Shown piece after piece: positions 47,818 to 58,973 of a stretch of DNA of 64,000 nt; position 1 is the first letter of the stretch, and each line of letters starts with the position of its first letter. The stretch comes from Chitinophagales bacterium. GTDB lineage: Bacteria; Bacteroidota; Bacteroidia; Chitinophagales; Chitinophagaceae. A model generated the notes under the pieces. The model saw only the letters and a program-made list of their open reading frames with translations. It was not told the origin of the DNA and searched no databases. The stretch lies in assembly GCA_015655015.1 (NCBI GenBank), contig JAATFV010000178.1:1-64000 (forward strand), written 5' to 3'. The position numbers and the translations under genes are program-made.

Positions 47818-50691
47818 ATGCCGATTTTAGAAAAAGACACAGATACGGGTATCGCACCCGGGGAAGAAGTTATTGAAGTATTTGGAGCGCGGGTGCATAA
47901 CCTGAAGAATATCGATATCAGGATCCCCAAGAACAAGCTGGTAGTGATAACCGGCATCAGCGGCAGCGGCAAATCCTCCCTGGCCTTCGACACCATTTAC
48001 GCGGAAGGACAACGGCGTTACATGGAAAGTTTCGGAGCCTATGCCCGGCAGTTCATCGGAGACATGGAAAGACCTGATGTGGACAAGATCACAGGCCTGA
48101 GCCCGGTGATCTCCATCGAGCAGAAAACTACCAACAAGAATCCCCGCAGCACCGTAGGCACCGTTACCGAGATCTATGATTTTCTCCGCCTCCTTTATGC
48201 CCGCATAGGGGAAGCGCATTCCTACAATACCGGTAAGAAAATGGTGAAATTCAGCGAGGAGGAGATCGTCGATAATGTCTATAAAAAGTATAAAAACAAA
48301 AAGATCTCCGTCCTGGCCCCCCTGGTCCGGGGCCGTAAAGGTCATTACCGGGAATTGTTCGAAGATGTTCGCAAAAAAGGCTACCTGAAGGTAAGGGTCG
48401 ACGGAGAGGTGAAAGACCTGGTCGCGAAAATGCAGGTCGATCGTTACAAGATCCACGATATCGAGGTGGTCATCGACCGCCTGGCAGCAACGGAGGATAT
48501 GAAGTCGCGGCTTGGCCAGAGTGTGCAAAAAGCGCTTCAGATGGGGAAAGACCTTCTATTCCTGCTCATCAATGACGATAATAAGATCGTTCAGTACAGC
48601 AAACAGCTCATGTGCGAGGATACCGGCATCAGTTATGAAGAGCCTTCTCCGAACAGTTTCTCTTTTAACTCCCCTTATGGGGCCTGTCCTACCTGTAAGG
48701 GCCTTGGCGCCGTTTACCAGGTCAGCATGGATGGGATCATTCCCGATCCGTCCAAAAGCATCAACGAAGGAGCTATCGCCCCCCTGGGAGAGGAGCGGGA
48801 TTCTTATGTCTTCAAACAGGTGCAGCAGCTGGCTAAAAAAAATAAATTCAGCCTGGACATACCCATAAAAGACATGCCTGAGAAGGCGTTGAACCTGGTG
48901 CTCTACGGAAATGAAAACGGCACGGGAGAGGTCGACCTGGATTTTGAAGAGGCTGCATCCAATGGACAGATCTATGCTACTGAGTACGAAGGATTGGTCA
49001 ATCAGCTCAAACGCTGGTTTGCCGGCGGCACTTCCGACGCTCTTCGCGAATGGGTGGAAAAATTCATGGAGCTCAAGACCTGCGATACCTGCCACGGGGC
49101 CCGTCTTAAAAAAGAAAGCCTGCACTTTAAAGTCGCGGAGAAGAATATCTCCGAGTTGAGCGACATGAACCTCAATAAATTGATCCAGTGGTTTGGTGGA
49201 ATTGAGAAGAAGCTGAATAACAAACAGAATACGATCGCGAAAGATATTCTGAAGGAGATCCGTGAACGGCTGCAATTTATGCTGGACGTAGGGCTCACTT
49301 ATCTTACCCTCAATCGCGCCTCCCGGACCCTTAGCGGGGGAGAATCCCAGCGTATCCGGCTGGCCACGCAAATAGGCTCGCAATTACAGGGAATTACCTA
49401 TGTGCTGGACGAGCCGAGCATCGGGCTGCATCAAAGGGACAATCAACGCCTGATAGAAGCCCTGAAGAACCTTCGGGACATCGGCAACAGCGTACTGGTG
49501 GTGGAACATGATAAGGACATCATGATGGCAGCCGATTACCTGGTGGATATCGGTCCGAAGGCAGGCTTTCACGGGGGGCGTATCGTTGCCCAGGGACGTC
49601 CGCCGGCCTTGCTGAAGCTCGATACCCTCACCTCCTCTTATCTCAACGGGCATCAAAGAATTGCCGTCCCTGCCGAAAGAAGGCAGGGAAACGGAAAATT
49701 TTTAGAGCTGAAAGGAGCCAAAGGCAATAATTTGAAGAATGTGGATGTGAAATTTCCCCTGGGGAAATTTATCGTAGTGACAGGAGTAAGCGGCAGCGGT
49801 AAATCCACGCTCATCAATGAAACATTATACCCCATCCTCAGTAAGCATGCTTACGGATCGAGAATGCCGATCCTGGAGTATAAAAGCATTAAGGGGTTGG
49901 AAAATATCGATAAGGTCATTGAAATAGATCAATCGCCGATCGGACGGACACCCCGGAGCAACCCGGCTACGTATTGCGGCTTCTTCACCGATATACGCAC
50001 GCTGTTCGCTTCGGTGCCGGAAGCGAAGATCCGGGGCTATAACGCAGGCCGGTTCTCCTTCAACGTGAAGAGCGGCCGCTGCGAGGTCTGTGAGGGCGGC
50101 GGCATGCGGGTGATCGAAATGAACTTTCTTCCGGACGTATATGTCCATTGCGAAAAATGTAATGGCAAACGGTACAACAGAGAGACCCTTGAGATCCGGT
50201 ATAAAGGAAAGTCGATCAGCGATGTCCTGGATATGACCGTCGAAGAGGCCGTGGAATTTTTTCAGAATATTCCGTACCTCTATCGTAAGATCAAAGTGTT
50301 GGAGGAGGTGGGGCTGGGTTATATTACCCTGGGGCAATCGGCTGTTACCCTGAGCGGCGGGGAAGCCCAAAGGGTGAAGCTGGGAACGGAATTAGGAAAA
50401 AGAGATACGGGGAAGACCTTTTATATATTGGACGAACCCACTACAGGGCTGCATTTCGAAGATATCCGGCACTTGCTGGATGTCCTGAATAAGCTGGTAG
50501 ACAGGGGAAACAGCGTACTGGTCATCGAACACAATATGGATGTGATCAAAGTGGCGGATCATGTTATAGACCTGGGACCCGAAGGGGGAGATGGAGGTGG
50601 AAGGATCCTGTTCGAGGGCGTTCCGGAAGAGCTGGCGAAAAATAAGGAAAGCTTTACCGCCGGATTTTTGAAAGACGAGCTGAAGGCCTGA
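47818..50691 (+). CDS. uvrA: Excinuclease ABC subunit A
   Basis: VITGISGSGKSSLAFDTIYAEGQRRYMESFGAYARQF; LSGGESQRIRLATQIGSQLQGITYVLDEPSIGLHQRDN; zinc-finger motif CEVCEGGGMRVIEMNFLPDVYVHCEKCNGKRYN. Confidence 0.98.
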   Translation: MPILEKDTDTGIAPGEEVIEVFGARVHNLKNIDIRIPKNKLVVITGISGSGKSSLAFDTIYAEGQRRYMESFGAYARQFIGDMERPDVDKITGLSPVISIEQKTTNKNPRSTVGTVTEIYDFLRLLYARIGEAHSYNTGKKMVKFSEEEIVDNVYKKYKNKKISVLAPLVRGRKGHYRELFEDVRKKGYLKVRVDGEVKDLVAKMQVDRYKIHDIEVVIDRLAATEDMKSRLGQSVQKALQMGKDLLFLLINDDNKIVQYSKQLMCEDTGISYEEPSPNSFSFNSPYGACPTCKGLGAVYQVSMDGIIPDPSKSINEGAIAPLGEERDSYVFKQVQQLAKKNKFSLDIPIKDMPEKALNLVLYGNENGTGEVDLDFEEAASNGQIYATEYEGLVNQLKRWFAGGTSDALREWVEKFMELKTCDTCHGARLKKESLHFKVAEKNISELSDMNLNKLIQWFGGIEKKLNNKQNTIAKDILKEIRERLQFMLDVGLTYLTLNRASRTLSGGESQRIRLATQIGSQLQGITYVLDEPSIGLHQRDNQRLIEALKNLRDIGNSVLVVEHDKDIMMAADYLVDIGPKAGFHGGRIVAQGRPPALLKLDTLTSSYLNGHQRIAVPAERRQGNGKFLELKGAKGNNLKNVDVKFPLGKFIVVTGVSGSGKSTLINETLYPILSKHAYGSRMPILEYKSIKGLENIDKVIEIDQSPIGRTPRSNPATYCGFFTDIRTLFASVPEAKIRGYNAGRFSFNVKSGRCEVCEGGGMRVIEMNFLPDVYVHCEKCNGKRYNRETLEIRYKGKSISDVLDMTVEEAVEFFQNIPYLYRKIKVLEEVGLGYITLGQSAVTLSGGEAQRVKLGTELGKRDTGKTFYILDEPTTGLHFEDIRHLLDVLNKLVDRGNSVLVIEHNMDVIKVADHVIDLGPEGGDGGGRILFEGVPEELAKNKESFTAGFLKDELKA

Positions 50692-50779
50692 CCCGGTATG
50701 CCTTTTCATCCGGAGTACTCAGGTACGTATTTTCGCCCGGAGCCGGAACTGACGCTTTAAAACATAAAGTATAACGATA

Positions 50780-51307
50780 ATGGAGAGAATAATTATAGAC
50801 ATGGACGAAGTGATCGCCGATCCGATGGGGGAGATGATCGAATGGTATCGAAAGGAATATGGAGGGGATGTGGACTGGGATAAAATGCTGGTAGGTTCCT
50901 GGGTTAAAGGATTTCCGGAAGAGCACCAGTCCCTGGTCATGGATAGGATCCATTCCCCCGGATTCTTCCGCAATCTGCCTGTCATGGAAGACAGCATAGA
51001 AGTATTGCGGGAAATGAATGACCGGTATGAAATATTCATCGTCTCGGCGGCTATGGAATTCCCCAATTCACTGAAAGATAAGTACGAATGGCTGATAGAG
51101 CATTTTCCCTTTTTCACCTGGAGGCAGCTGGCGCTTTGCGGTAGTAAGGACCTGGTATTCGGAGATTATATGATCGACGATCACCTCAAGAACCTGAAGG
51201 GATTCAAGGGCAAGCAATACCTGTTCACTGCCGCACACAACCTGGAAGTGACCGGTTATGACCGTATTAATAACTGGAAAGAGGCGGCAGGGATCTTTCT
51301 GAAATAA
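50780..51307 (+). CDS. 5'(3')-deoxyribonucleotidase (NT5C-like HAD)
   Basis: IIIDMDEVIADPMGEMIEWYRKEYGGDV; SPGFFRNLPVMEDSIEVLREMNDRYEIFIVSAAMEFPNSLKDKYEWLIEHFPF. Confidence 0.88.
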   Translation: MERIIIDMDEVIADPMGEMIEWYRKEYGGDVDWDKMLVGSWVKGFPEEHQSLVMDRIHSPGFFRNLPVMEDSIEVLREMNDRYEIFIVSAAMEFPNSLKDKYEWLIEHFPFFTWRQLALCGSKDLVFGDYMIDDHLKNLKGFKGKQYLFTAAHNLEVTGYDRINNWKEAAGIFLK

Positions 51308-51309
51308 AA

Positions 51310-51336
51310 AGGGCCTGACTATTTATCTCAGGCCTT
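51310..51336 (-). terminator. Probable terminator of the T9SS-tail gene
   Basis: GGCCTGA-ctatttatc-TCAGGCC; on the minus strand followed by CTTTTTATTTC. Confidence 0.6.
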
Positions 51337-51494
51337 GGATCCCAACAGGCGGCAGCAGGGAGTGATCAATAAAATCTTTGTTTATAAAGGGTAACTAAAA
51401 ATAGGGAACGGATCAGGTTTGTTCAACCTGCGGATATTCGGATTTTACCAATTTCCCTGCTTGCCTATTGGTTGTGCGTTGCAATTATTTTGTA

Positions 51495-51929
51495 TTACCG
51501 GACTGCCAGATGTCCATTCTCGATCCGCTCATCGTCGGTGAATACCTCGAACAGATAATTCCCTTCAGTAATATTGGCCAGTACGGTAGTTTCCCGGCTG
51601 CGGATGCTCGCCTGGTTTACCAGCCTGCCATCCATATCAAACAGGTATAATTGATAGACCTTACGCTCCTCTCCGCCGGCAGAAAAAAAGAGTACCTGCT
51701 GACGGGCATCAGGATATAATCTAATCTTGTTTTTTTTGCTGCTTTGCGACTTGCTCACCTGGATACTATGGATAGTATCGTGACAGGTGCTGATGGATGC
51801 TGGTTGCATCCCGGTAGGGGGGCCGGACGAATAAGCCGGATATTGAACAGCCAATGCAAGACTTAGGGTCATAAGACCGGTAAACACACTTCGAAAACGG
51901 CGTGTTTTCAGGGGTATAGTTTTCATCAT
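51495..51929 (-). CDS. Small secreted protein with T9SS type A-like C-terminal sorting domain
   Basis: Signal peptide (FTGLMTLSLALAVQYPAYSSG); C-terminal KIRLYPDARQQVLFFSAGGEERKVYQLYLFDMDGRLVNQASIRSRETTVLANITEGNYLFEVFTDDERIENGHLAVR. Confidence 0.7.
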   Translation of the reverse strand: MMKTIPLKTRRFRSVFTGLMTLSLALAVQYPAYSSGPPTGMQPASISTCHDTIHSIQVSKSQSSKKNKIRLYPDARQQVLFFSAGGEERKVYQLYLFDMDGRLVNQASIRSRETTVLANITEGNYLFEVFTDDERIENGHLAVR

Positions 51930-51987
51930 AAGTTACCTATTGATTATTTAAATCAATAAAAGAAATTAGGGTACGGATCAACAACAA

Positions 51988-52034
51988 CTAAAAACGATCA
52001 ATAACTAAAACAAATCAATAACTAAAACAAACTG
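51988..52034. repeat. Short A-rich 17-bp repeat (GATCAATAACTAAAACA / AATCAATAACTAAAACA)
   Basis: Two near-identical units within an A/C-rich intergenic tract. Confidence 0.7.
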
Positions 52035-52065
52035 ACAAACAGATAAATAAGAACTTTATTCAAAC

Positions 52066-53046
52066 TTAGAATCTTAACAACGGACAATGGGTCGAATTCC
52101 TCCAGCGCTGCTCACTACCTCCTCCGATGCGAAATCCGATCTTGAACCCGGCCGTGAAATAAGCATCTTTCTGAGAAGGATCTCCTCTTTTGTTGCCTTT
52201 CCTATAACCTGGTGTATTATATCCCAGGGCGCTCTTATTGGACACTGCCTGGGCGATCGCGGCCTGTGACGCACTAAGATGAGCGGCGAACAAGCTGGGA
52301 TCTACATATTTTGTACTTACATCATCGATATAATCCGTGAAAGTCTTGCGGTGAATGATCTCGAAAGAAACGTTCACGTTTTCACTAAAGAAATACTTGA
52401 TACCTACGCCCATCGGAATATTCAGCTGCGTAAGCGAGTAGTTCTTTCTGTCGGGGTATTCGGGAAATCCTTCTCCTTCCGTATGCAGCGGTTTCAGATC
52501 TACCCAGTAGGTGTCCCCGTTAGGAGATCTGTAGCTTCCCTGCGGATTGAAGTGGAAGAGACCCAGCCCGATCACGCCATAAGGCCGGAGCCGACCGGTT
52601 ACATCCTCTGCATCATCTTCCAGGAAGACGGTAGGGTATACTTCCGCCATCACCGTTCCTTCCAGTATTTTAGATCGGAAATCAAGGTTACGGGCCAGGC
52701 GCGTTTGCTCATCGCCGCTGCCGCCTTTCTGTTTGATCTCATTATCGGCGCCTTCGATGCTGCCATAATTGAGAGAGAACCGGAAGCCCAGCCATGGAGC
52801 CGGATATGCGGTAAAATAAGCTCCCACAGCTATTTTTGTGGTAGTCATATTGTAATCTTTGATAAAAGTGGTGCCTTTCCCGGCGTGACCTCCCAGATCG
52901 CCTAAGAAGACCATGGGTCCTACTGTAATCCCCGCTTCTGTAGTGTTTTTCAGCTCGTCCTGGCTAAAAGAGGAAAAATGCAGGGACAGCGTAACTACCA
53001 GCAAGAACGAACACTTCCGCAGCAAGGAGTGTAGACTCTGTTTCAT
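52066..53046 (-). CDS. Outer membrane beta-barrel protein (DUF6089-like)
   Basis: Signal peptide; TTEAGITVGPMVFLGDLGGHAGKGTTFIKDYNMTTTKIAVGAYFTAYPAPWLGFRFSLNYGSIEGAD; LNIPMGVGIKYFFSENVNVSFEIIHRKTFTDYIDDVSTKYVD. Confidence 0.85.
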   Translation of the reverse strand: MKQSLHSLLRKCSFLLVVTLSLHFSSFSQDELKNTTEAGITVGPMVFLGDLGGHAGKGTTFIKDYNMTTTKIAVGAYFTAYPAPWLGFRFSLNYGSIEGADNEIKQKGGSGDEQTRLARNLDFRSKILEGTVMAEVYPTVFLEDDAEDVTGRLRPYGVIGLGLFHFNPQGSYRSPNGDTYWVDLKPLHTEGEGFPEYPDRKNYSLTQLNIPMGVGIKYFFSENVNVSFEIIHRKTFTDYIDDVSTKYVDPSLFAAHLSASQAAIAQAVSNKSALGYNTPGYRKGNKRGDPSQKDAYFTAGFKIGFRIGGGSEQRWRNSTHCPLLRF

Positions 53047-53189
53047 GAATATTAGATTTAGTTTTCCGATGGTTTGGATTCCCGTTTCAAATAAATTGGA
53101 ACAGGGTATCTATACAAGAAACGAAAAAAGAGGGTTTAATTGTGTATGAAATCACAACTATTTTATCCACAGCGTTCCCAAATGAGGAA

Positions 53190-53298
53190 AGCTGCCTGAT
53201 TAAGCAGGAGTATTGCTTAGTCAAATAGGAAAACTACTTGATCGAGTAGGTGTTTACTTAGTAAATTAGGGGTATTACTTAGTAAAGTATGTGAGAAG
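53190..53298. repeat. About 20.5-bp-period degenerate tandem repeat, 5 units
   Basis: CTTAGT-like cores at 53196, 53216, 53237, 53257 and 53278; central unit CTACTTGATCGAGTAG is a near-perfect palindrome. Confidence 0.75.
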
Positions 53299-53301
53299 CA
53301 T

Positions 53302-53751
53302 CTAGTCCGCAGGTAATAACATCTCAATATGTTCAATTCCATCTTCGAGATAGAGGGGACCTGCTTGCTCAAAGCCAAAAGATTCGTAGAAATTTTTCAG
53401 ATAATATTGTGCGCCAATGCGTATGATCCGCTTGCCATGAAGGGCGTATGTCATCTGAATGCTTTGCCGCAACAGGTCTTTACCTATTCCGAGCCCTCTG
53501 GCATGAGGGGAAGTTACGATCCTTCCTATCGAAGATTCCACATAGGAAAAACCCGCAGGTACAATACGTGAATATCCCATTAGCTTATCTTGTCTCCATC
53601 CCATTAAGTGGTGGCAGGATTGATCCTTATTGTCTATATCCTGGAAAACACAGTTTTGCTCGACTACAAAGACTTCACTCCGCAATCTCAAAATAGCATA
53701 CAATTCTTCTGGTTTCAGCTCCATGAATTTTTTACAGATCCAATTGGTCAT
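53302..53751 (-). CDS. GNAT family acetyltransferase, ElaA-like
   Basis: LYAILRLRSEVFVVEQNCVFQDIDNKDQSCHHLMGW; IGRIVTSPHARGLGIGKDLLRQSI. Confidence 0.92.
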   Translation of the reverse strand: MTNWICKKFMELKPEELYAILRLRSEVFVVEQNCVFQDIDNKDQSCHHLMGWRQDKLMGYSRIVPAGFSYVESSIGRIVTSPHARGLGIGKDLLRQSIQMTYALHGKRIIRIGAQYYLKNFYESFGFEQAGPLYLEDGIEHIEMLLPAD

Positions 53752-53818
53752 TATGCTGGAATTCGGGTTTTCTGTTTTATGATTTCCGGGTGCCGGTTAC
53801 CTGGTCCGGGTTTTGAAA

Positions 53819-55114
53819 TTAGTAACCGTATTTATCTTTCCATAAATTTTTCAGGAATTTGCGCAGTTCCTCTTCCCGGGCGTTTTTTCCCGGATCATAG
53901 AATTTCGTTCCCGCAAGGGCGTCCGGAAGATATTCCTGTTGCGAAAAATTGTTTTCATAACTATGGCTGTACTGATAGCCTTTTCCATAATCCAGGTTTT
54001 TCATCAGCCGGGTAGGTGCATTGCGGATATGCAGGGGGACAGGAAGATCGCCTAATGAACGGACAGCAGCCTGTGCGGCGCCGATAGCGGTGGTAGCCGA
54101 ATTACTTTTGGGCGAAGAAGCCAGGTAAGTAGCGCATTGCGATAAAATAAGGTTCGACTCGGGATAACCGATCTTGTTCACGGCATCAAAACAGGCATTG
54201 GCCAGGAGCAGCGCATTTGGATTGGCATTGCCGATATCCTCACTGGCCAGGATCAACAGCCTTCTGGCAATGAACTTTACATCTTCCCCCCCTTCTATCA
54301 TCCTGGCAAGCCAGTATACGGCCGCATTGGGGTCGCTTCCCCGGATGCATTTGATAAAGGCGGAAATAACATCGTAATGCTGCTCTCCCTTCTTGTCATA
54401 GAGCGCTATGCGCTGCTGTGCTATTTCCATGACCAGCTCGTCCGTGATCACGGCCCCCTTGCCGGCAGCATTACAAACGACTTCCAGCAGGTTGAGCAGT
54501 TTACGGGCATCGCCTCCGGACATCGTGACGAGCGCTTCCGTCTCCTTCAGCTGGATATTTTCCCCGCGTAGGATCTTGTCATCCCGCAGCGCATGATGCA
54601 GCAATTGAATAAGATCCTGCTCATCCAGCGGCTTTAATACATATACCTGGCAGCGGCTGAGCAAGGCGCTGTTCACTTCGAAGGAAGGGTTTTCCGTGGT
54701 AGCCCCGATCAGGGTAACGATCCCCTTCTCCACGGCGCCTAACAGGGCATCCTGCTGTCCTTTATTGAAGCGATGAATCTCATCGATGAACAAAATGGCC
54801 CCGGATTTTTCCCGGGCGTCTGCGATCACTTCCCGCACCTCTTTTACTCCGGATGAAATAGCGCTTAACGTATAAAAAGGCACTTGCAGCGAATTAGCAA
54901 TGATCCCGGCGATCGTGGTCTTTCCCGTTCCCGGGGGACCCCATAGGATCATGGAAGGGGGTTTCCCGTTCTCGATAGCAGAACGTAAAACACTACCTTT
55001 GCCCGTCAGATGTTTTTGACCGACCAGCTGATCGAGTGTCGAGGGACGAAGCCGCTCTGCCAGCGGAGCTTGTGGAGACAACATAACAAAATTTAAACGA
55101 CAATAGTACAACAA
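53819..55114 (-). CDS. rarA: Replication-associated recombination protein A (AAA+)
   Basis: [28 protein letters not shown]...[20 protein letters not shown]...[19 protein letters not shown]. Confidence 0.96.
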   Translation of the reverse strand: MLYYCRLNFVMLSPQAPLAERLRPSTLDQLVGQKHLTGKGSVLRSAIENGKPPSMILWGPPGTGKTTIAGIIANSLQVPFYTLSAISSGVKEVREVIADAREKSGAILFIDEIHRFNKGQQDALLGAVEKGIVTLIGATTENPSFEVNSALLSRCQVYVLKPLDEQDLIQLLHHALRDDKILRGENIQLKETEALVTMSGGDARKLLNLLEVVCNAAGKGAVITDELVMEIAQQRIALYDKKGEQHYDVISAFIKCIRGSDPNAAVYWLARMIEGGEDVKFIARRLLILASEDIGNANPNALLLANACFDAVNKIGYPESNLILSQCATYLASSPKSNSATTAIGAAQAAVRSLGDLPVPLHIRNAPTRLMKNLDYGKGYQYSHSYENNFSQQEYLPDALAGTKFYDPGKNAREEELRKFLKNLWKDKYGY

Positions 55115-55152
55115 GTTACCCTTTTTCCTGTTTTAATCCCAAAACGGCTAGT

Positions 55153-56547
55153 ATGGTGCCTTTCCGCCCGGATTTTCGCTTTTTTTTCGCCCTCGCCCTC
55201 ACTCTTCTTATGGTCGCTCATAGGTCGACGGGTTATGGCCAGCGTACGCCTGCATCCGGAGTGGAGAATTATACCCTTAACAGGCCGGGCGTAGTCATGG
55301 TCCGGACAGAATATTCCGCGAATGTATACGTCAACAGTATGAAAATGGATAACAAGGCCTTTAATGCCTTGCTGGACTCTATACAAAAACTGGACCATGG
55401 CGGGGGAGTATCTGCCGAGCAGAAGCTGGACATCGTATTACGGGAAATGAACCTCCGCCCGGGACGTTTTTTCCAAACGACTTTTGACTATATCAAACAG
55501 GCGGAACAGATCACAGCTACCGGCAGCGGCTTCTTTATTACAGACAATGGTTATGTAGCCACCAACTGCCATCTCATCGAAAGGGACGACGCATTTATCC
55601 GCCGCCAATTCATCCTTTCGGCATTTCAGCAAATAACGGACGCCAGCATTTCCGCCCTGGAGACCTCCTGGGCTACCCGCTTCACCGAACAGCAGCGCAG
55701 CTTGCTGTACAATACCTATGCTTCCGTCTATTCCCGCCTGTTTTCCATGATCCTGTACGATTTGAAGAAGAATATATATGTCGTCTACCGCAGCGATACG
55801 GAAGACAATGGGCCCGGAAGTGAGAAAAAACCAGCCAGGGTCATTGTCAAAGGACAACCAATGCCCGGTAAGGATATTGCTATCCTGAAGATCGAGACTA
55901 ACCGGGAAATGCCTGTCTTATCCATTGCCGATGCCCGGCTGCCAAAGGTAGGGGAGCCGCTATTCGTGTACGGATACCCGGGCCCCGTCACCAACAATGA
56001 TTTTCTATCCGTTGAATCGGCCATCGAGCCGACGCTGACCACCGGCATTGTCAGCGCCCTGAAAAAATCCGTAGGCGGCTGGCCCCTGATCCAGATGGAT
56101 GCCAACATCAATCATGGCAGCAGCGGCGGGCCTGTATGCAATGAAAAAGGGGATGTGATCGGTCTCACTACCTTCGGCAGCATTGAGAATACCGGAGGCC
56201 TGGCAGCAGGATTGAACTTTGCCGTACCCGTTGCCATCCTGAGCGAATACCTGGATACAGCAGGGATCACCCCCCGGCGGGGCCGGGCTACGGAAATGTT
56301 CGCCCGGGCCACTGCCTTTTATGACGGGCAGCACTACCGGGCAGCCCTGAAAGAATTCGAGGCGCTCCGGCAGTTAAATAATTCCTATCCGGGTCTGTAT
56401 ACCTATATCAGCGATTGCAGGGATAATATCAAAAAAGGAAAGGGCAAAGGCTCCGGCCCGGTGGAACATGTCCTGCTGATTGGCTGCCTCCTTCTGTTCC
56501 TGGCAGGCGGCATCACGCTACTTTATCTCGTTCTCCCGGGAAAATAG
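55153..56547 (+). CDS. Trypsin-like serine protease with C-terminal TM
   Basis: GSGFFITDNGYVATNCHLIE (His), GKDIAILKIETN (Asp), NINHGSSGGPVCNEKGDVIGLTTFG (Ser). Confidence 0.9.
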   Translation: MVPFRPDFRFFFALALTLLMVAHRSTGYGQRTPASGVENYTLNRPGVVMVRTEYSANVYVNSMKMDNKAFNALLDSIQKLDHGGGVSAEQKLDIVLREMNLRPGRFFQTTFDYIKQAEQITATGSGFFITDNGYVATNCHLIERDDAFIRRQFILSAFQQITDASISALETSWATRFTEQQRSLLYNTYASVYSRLFSMILYDLKKNIYVVYRSDTEDNGPGSEKKPARVIVKGQPMPGKDIAILKIETNREMPVLSIADARLPKVGEPLFVYGYPGPVTNNDFLSVESAIEPTLTTGIVSALKKSVGGWPLIQMDANINHGSSGGPVCNEKGDVIGLTTFGSIENTGGLAAGLNFAVPVAILSEYLDTAGITPRRGRATEMFARATAFYDGQHYRAALKEFEALRQLNNSYPGLYTYISDCRDNIKKGKGKGSGPVEHVLLIGCLLLFLAGGITLLYLVLPGK

Positions 56548-57009
56548 ATACCAGCTCAGCAGCCGGAAATTAAGGAATACATTCACGGCAATGCAGATAC
56601 CGGTCACTAAAGAGAAAATGCCCGTCGCACGCAGCAGCTTGTTAAGATCCAGGTCTTTGGCCTGAGGAGGCATTTGGGGCTGCATCAATTTGGCGATATC
56701 CTGGGTGCTTTGCAGGAGGCCGACCCCATCTCCGATATACAGAACGCCGAAGAACAGGGCGATAAATCCCATAAAGCGGATACCGACCGGTGTTTGATTG
56801 CCCAGCGGCACCGCCGGATCCTTAATGCTTTTATGCAGTTGAAGGGCCGCGTAGCTGTGTAATACGGTAACTCCCGTCAGGAACGTGATCACCAGGAAAG
56901 AAAGATTGCCGGCAAGCAGCGCCCCCAGTATTCCCATTACAGCCACCAGTCCCCATACGATCATATTAAACCACGATAAGATCGTGGACACCTTCAACAC
57001 CTTTTGCAT
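56518..57009 (-). CDS. Hypothetical four-TM membrane protein
   Basis: MQKVLKVSTILSWFNMIVWGLVAVMGILGALLAGNLSFLVITFLTGVTVLHSYAAL...; start placed at 57009 to avoid overlap with aspS. Confidence 0.7.
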   Translation of the reverse strand: MQKVLKVSTILSWFNMIVWGLVAVMGILGALLAGNLSFLVITFLTGVTVLHSYAALQLHKSIKDPAVPLGNQTPVGIRFMGFIALFFGVLYIGDGVGLLQSTQDIAKLMQPQMPPQAKDLDLNKLLRATGIFSLVTGICIAVNVFLNFRLLSWYLFSRENEIK

Positions 57010-57025
57010 TACTGTTTTTTTGTTT

Positions 57026-58876
57026 TTATTGTAAACCCAGCCGGAGCTCCAGCTCCTGCAATTGCTTATCATCGATCGTACCGGGCGCATCCAGCATTAC
57101 ATCCCGGCCGCTGTTGTTCTTCGGGAATGCGATAAAATCACGGATGCTCTCACTGCCGCCAAGAATAGCGCAAAGCCGGTCAAACCCAAAGGCAATACCT
57201 CCATGCGGCGGAGCTCCATATTCAAAAGCTCCCAGCAAAAAGCCGAACTTATGCTGCGCTTCCTCCGGGCTCATACCCAGGGCCGCAAACATCTTTTCCT
57301 GCAGCTCCCGCTGGTAGATCCGGATAGAACCGCCCCCGATCTCATTCCCGTTCAATACCATGTCATAGGCGTTCGCCTTGATACGGGCATAAGGATGTTC
57401 CAGGTATCTGGCCGGATCTTCAATGGCCGGATCGTTGCCGATCATTACTTCGATGTCGGAAGGCTTGGGTGAAGTAAAAGGATGGTGACGGGCTACCCAT
57501 CGGTTGTCCTCTTCCGCATATTCGAAAAGAGGGAAGTCCAGCACCCACAATAACCTGAATTCGGTCTCCTTGCGCAGCCCCAGGCGTTTTCCCATTTCCA
57601 GGCGGAGCTCGCTCATTGCCTTGCGGGTCCTCTCTTCATATCCGGCCAGGATAAATACCAGGTCTCCGGATACAGCGCCGGCGTGGTCGGCTATTTCCTT
57701 TAGTCCTTCATTGTCGTAGAACTTATCGAAAGAGCTCTTGCAGGTACCGTCGGCATTGCATTTAATATATGCAAGACCTTTCATGCCGATCTGAGGACGC
57801 TTGACCCATTCCGTCAGCTCATCCAATTGCTTGCGCGTGTATTCACCGCATCCCGGCACGGCGATCGCCAGCACCGTTTCCGCCTGGTCAAAGACGGGAA
57901 AGGGGGACACTTCCAGGAACTTTGATACGACCGGCTTCTTAAGGGACTGGCTTCTTAGTTCGGGATACACGGAAGAAGGCGTCTTCAGGTTGGCGATCTT
58001 CATGCCAAACCGGATGTCAGGCTTATCATTCCCATAATCCCACATCGCCTGCTCCCAGCTCATTCGTTCCACCTTCTCCGTATAATGAATGCCTTTTACA
58101 GTCTTAAAAATATACTTGATCATCCCTTCGAACATCTCCAGGATGTCTTCCTGCTCTACAAAGCTCATTTCACAATCGATCTGGGTGAACTCAGGCTGAC
58201 GGTCTGCCCGAAGGTCTTCATCACGAAAACATTTCACCACCTGGTAGTAGCGGTCATACCCGCTCACCATCAGCAATTGCTTGAAAGTCTGCGGCGACTG
58301 CGGCAATGCATAGAACTGCCCCGGATTCATGCGCGACGGCACCACGAAGTCCCGGGCCCCTTCCGGGGTGGACTTGATCAGGAAAGGTGTTTCCAGGTCC
58401 ATGAAATTATTTTCGTGCAGGAAATTACGGGCCGCCCGGTTCACGGCATAACGTAATTCCAGGTTCTTCTTTATGGCGCTCCGGCGAAGATCCAGGTACC
58501 GGTATCTCATCCGCAGATCATCCCCCCCATCGGTATCATCCTGGATGGTAAAAGGAGGCGTAATGGATTTATTCAGGATAGTAAAGGACTCCACTTTTAT
58601 CTCAATGTCCCCGGTAGGGATATGGACGTTCTTATTGCTCCGTTCAGCCACTATTCCTTTCACCTGCAATACAAATTCCCTTCCAGGGGGATTTTCAGCC
58701 AGCTCTTTCGCCAATTCCTCTCCGAACAGTAATTGTGTAATGCCGTAACGGTCACGCAGGTCGACAAAAGTCATACTGCTGCCGAATTTGCGAACGGTCT
58801 GCACCCATCCTGCCAGGGTGACAGTTTTGCCAATATGTGCTGCCCTTAATTCTCCACAAGTATGAGATCGATACAT
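57026..58876 (-). CDS. aspS: Aspartate--tRNA ligase
   Basis: [88 protein letters not shown]. Confidence 0.98.
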   Translation of the reverse strand: MYRSHTCGELRAAHIGKTVTLAGWVQTVRKFGSSMTFVDLRDRYGITQLLFGEELAKELAENPPGREFVLQVKGIVAERSNKNVHIPTGDIEIKVESFTILNKSITPPFTIQDDTDGGDDLRMRYRYLDLRRSAIKKNLELRYAVNRAARNFLHENNFMDLETPFLIKSTPEGARDFVVPSRMNPGQFYALPQSPQTFKQLLMVSGYDRYYQVVKCFRDEDLRADRQPEFTQIDCEMSFVEQEDILEMFEGMIKYIFKTVKGIHYTEKVERMSWEQAMWDYGNDKPDIRFGMKIANLKTPSSVYPELRSQSLKKPVVSKFLEVSPFPVFDQAETVLAIAVPGCGEYTRKQLDELTEWVKRPQIGMKGLAYIKCNADGTCKSSFDKFYDNEGLKEIADHAGAVSGDLVFILAGYEERTRKAMSELRLEMGKRLGLRKETEFRLLWVLDFPLFEYAEEDNRWVARHHPFTSPKPSDIEVMIGNDPAIEDPARYLEHPYARIKANAYDMVLNGNEIGGGSIRIYQRELQEKMFAALGMSPEEAQHKFGFLLGAFEYGAPPHGGIAFGFDRLCAILGGSESIRDFIAFPKNNSGRDVMLDAPGTIDDKQLQELELRLGLQ

Positions 58877-58973
58877 TCCTTTACAGTTTTGCGGGCAAAG
58901 GTAATTTAAAACGATTTACCGATCATATTAAGATGAGTTGTACAGGCCCGGGAATTTTGTATTTTGGGGGTTT

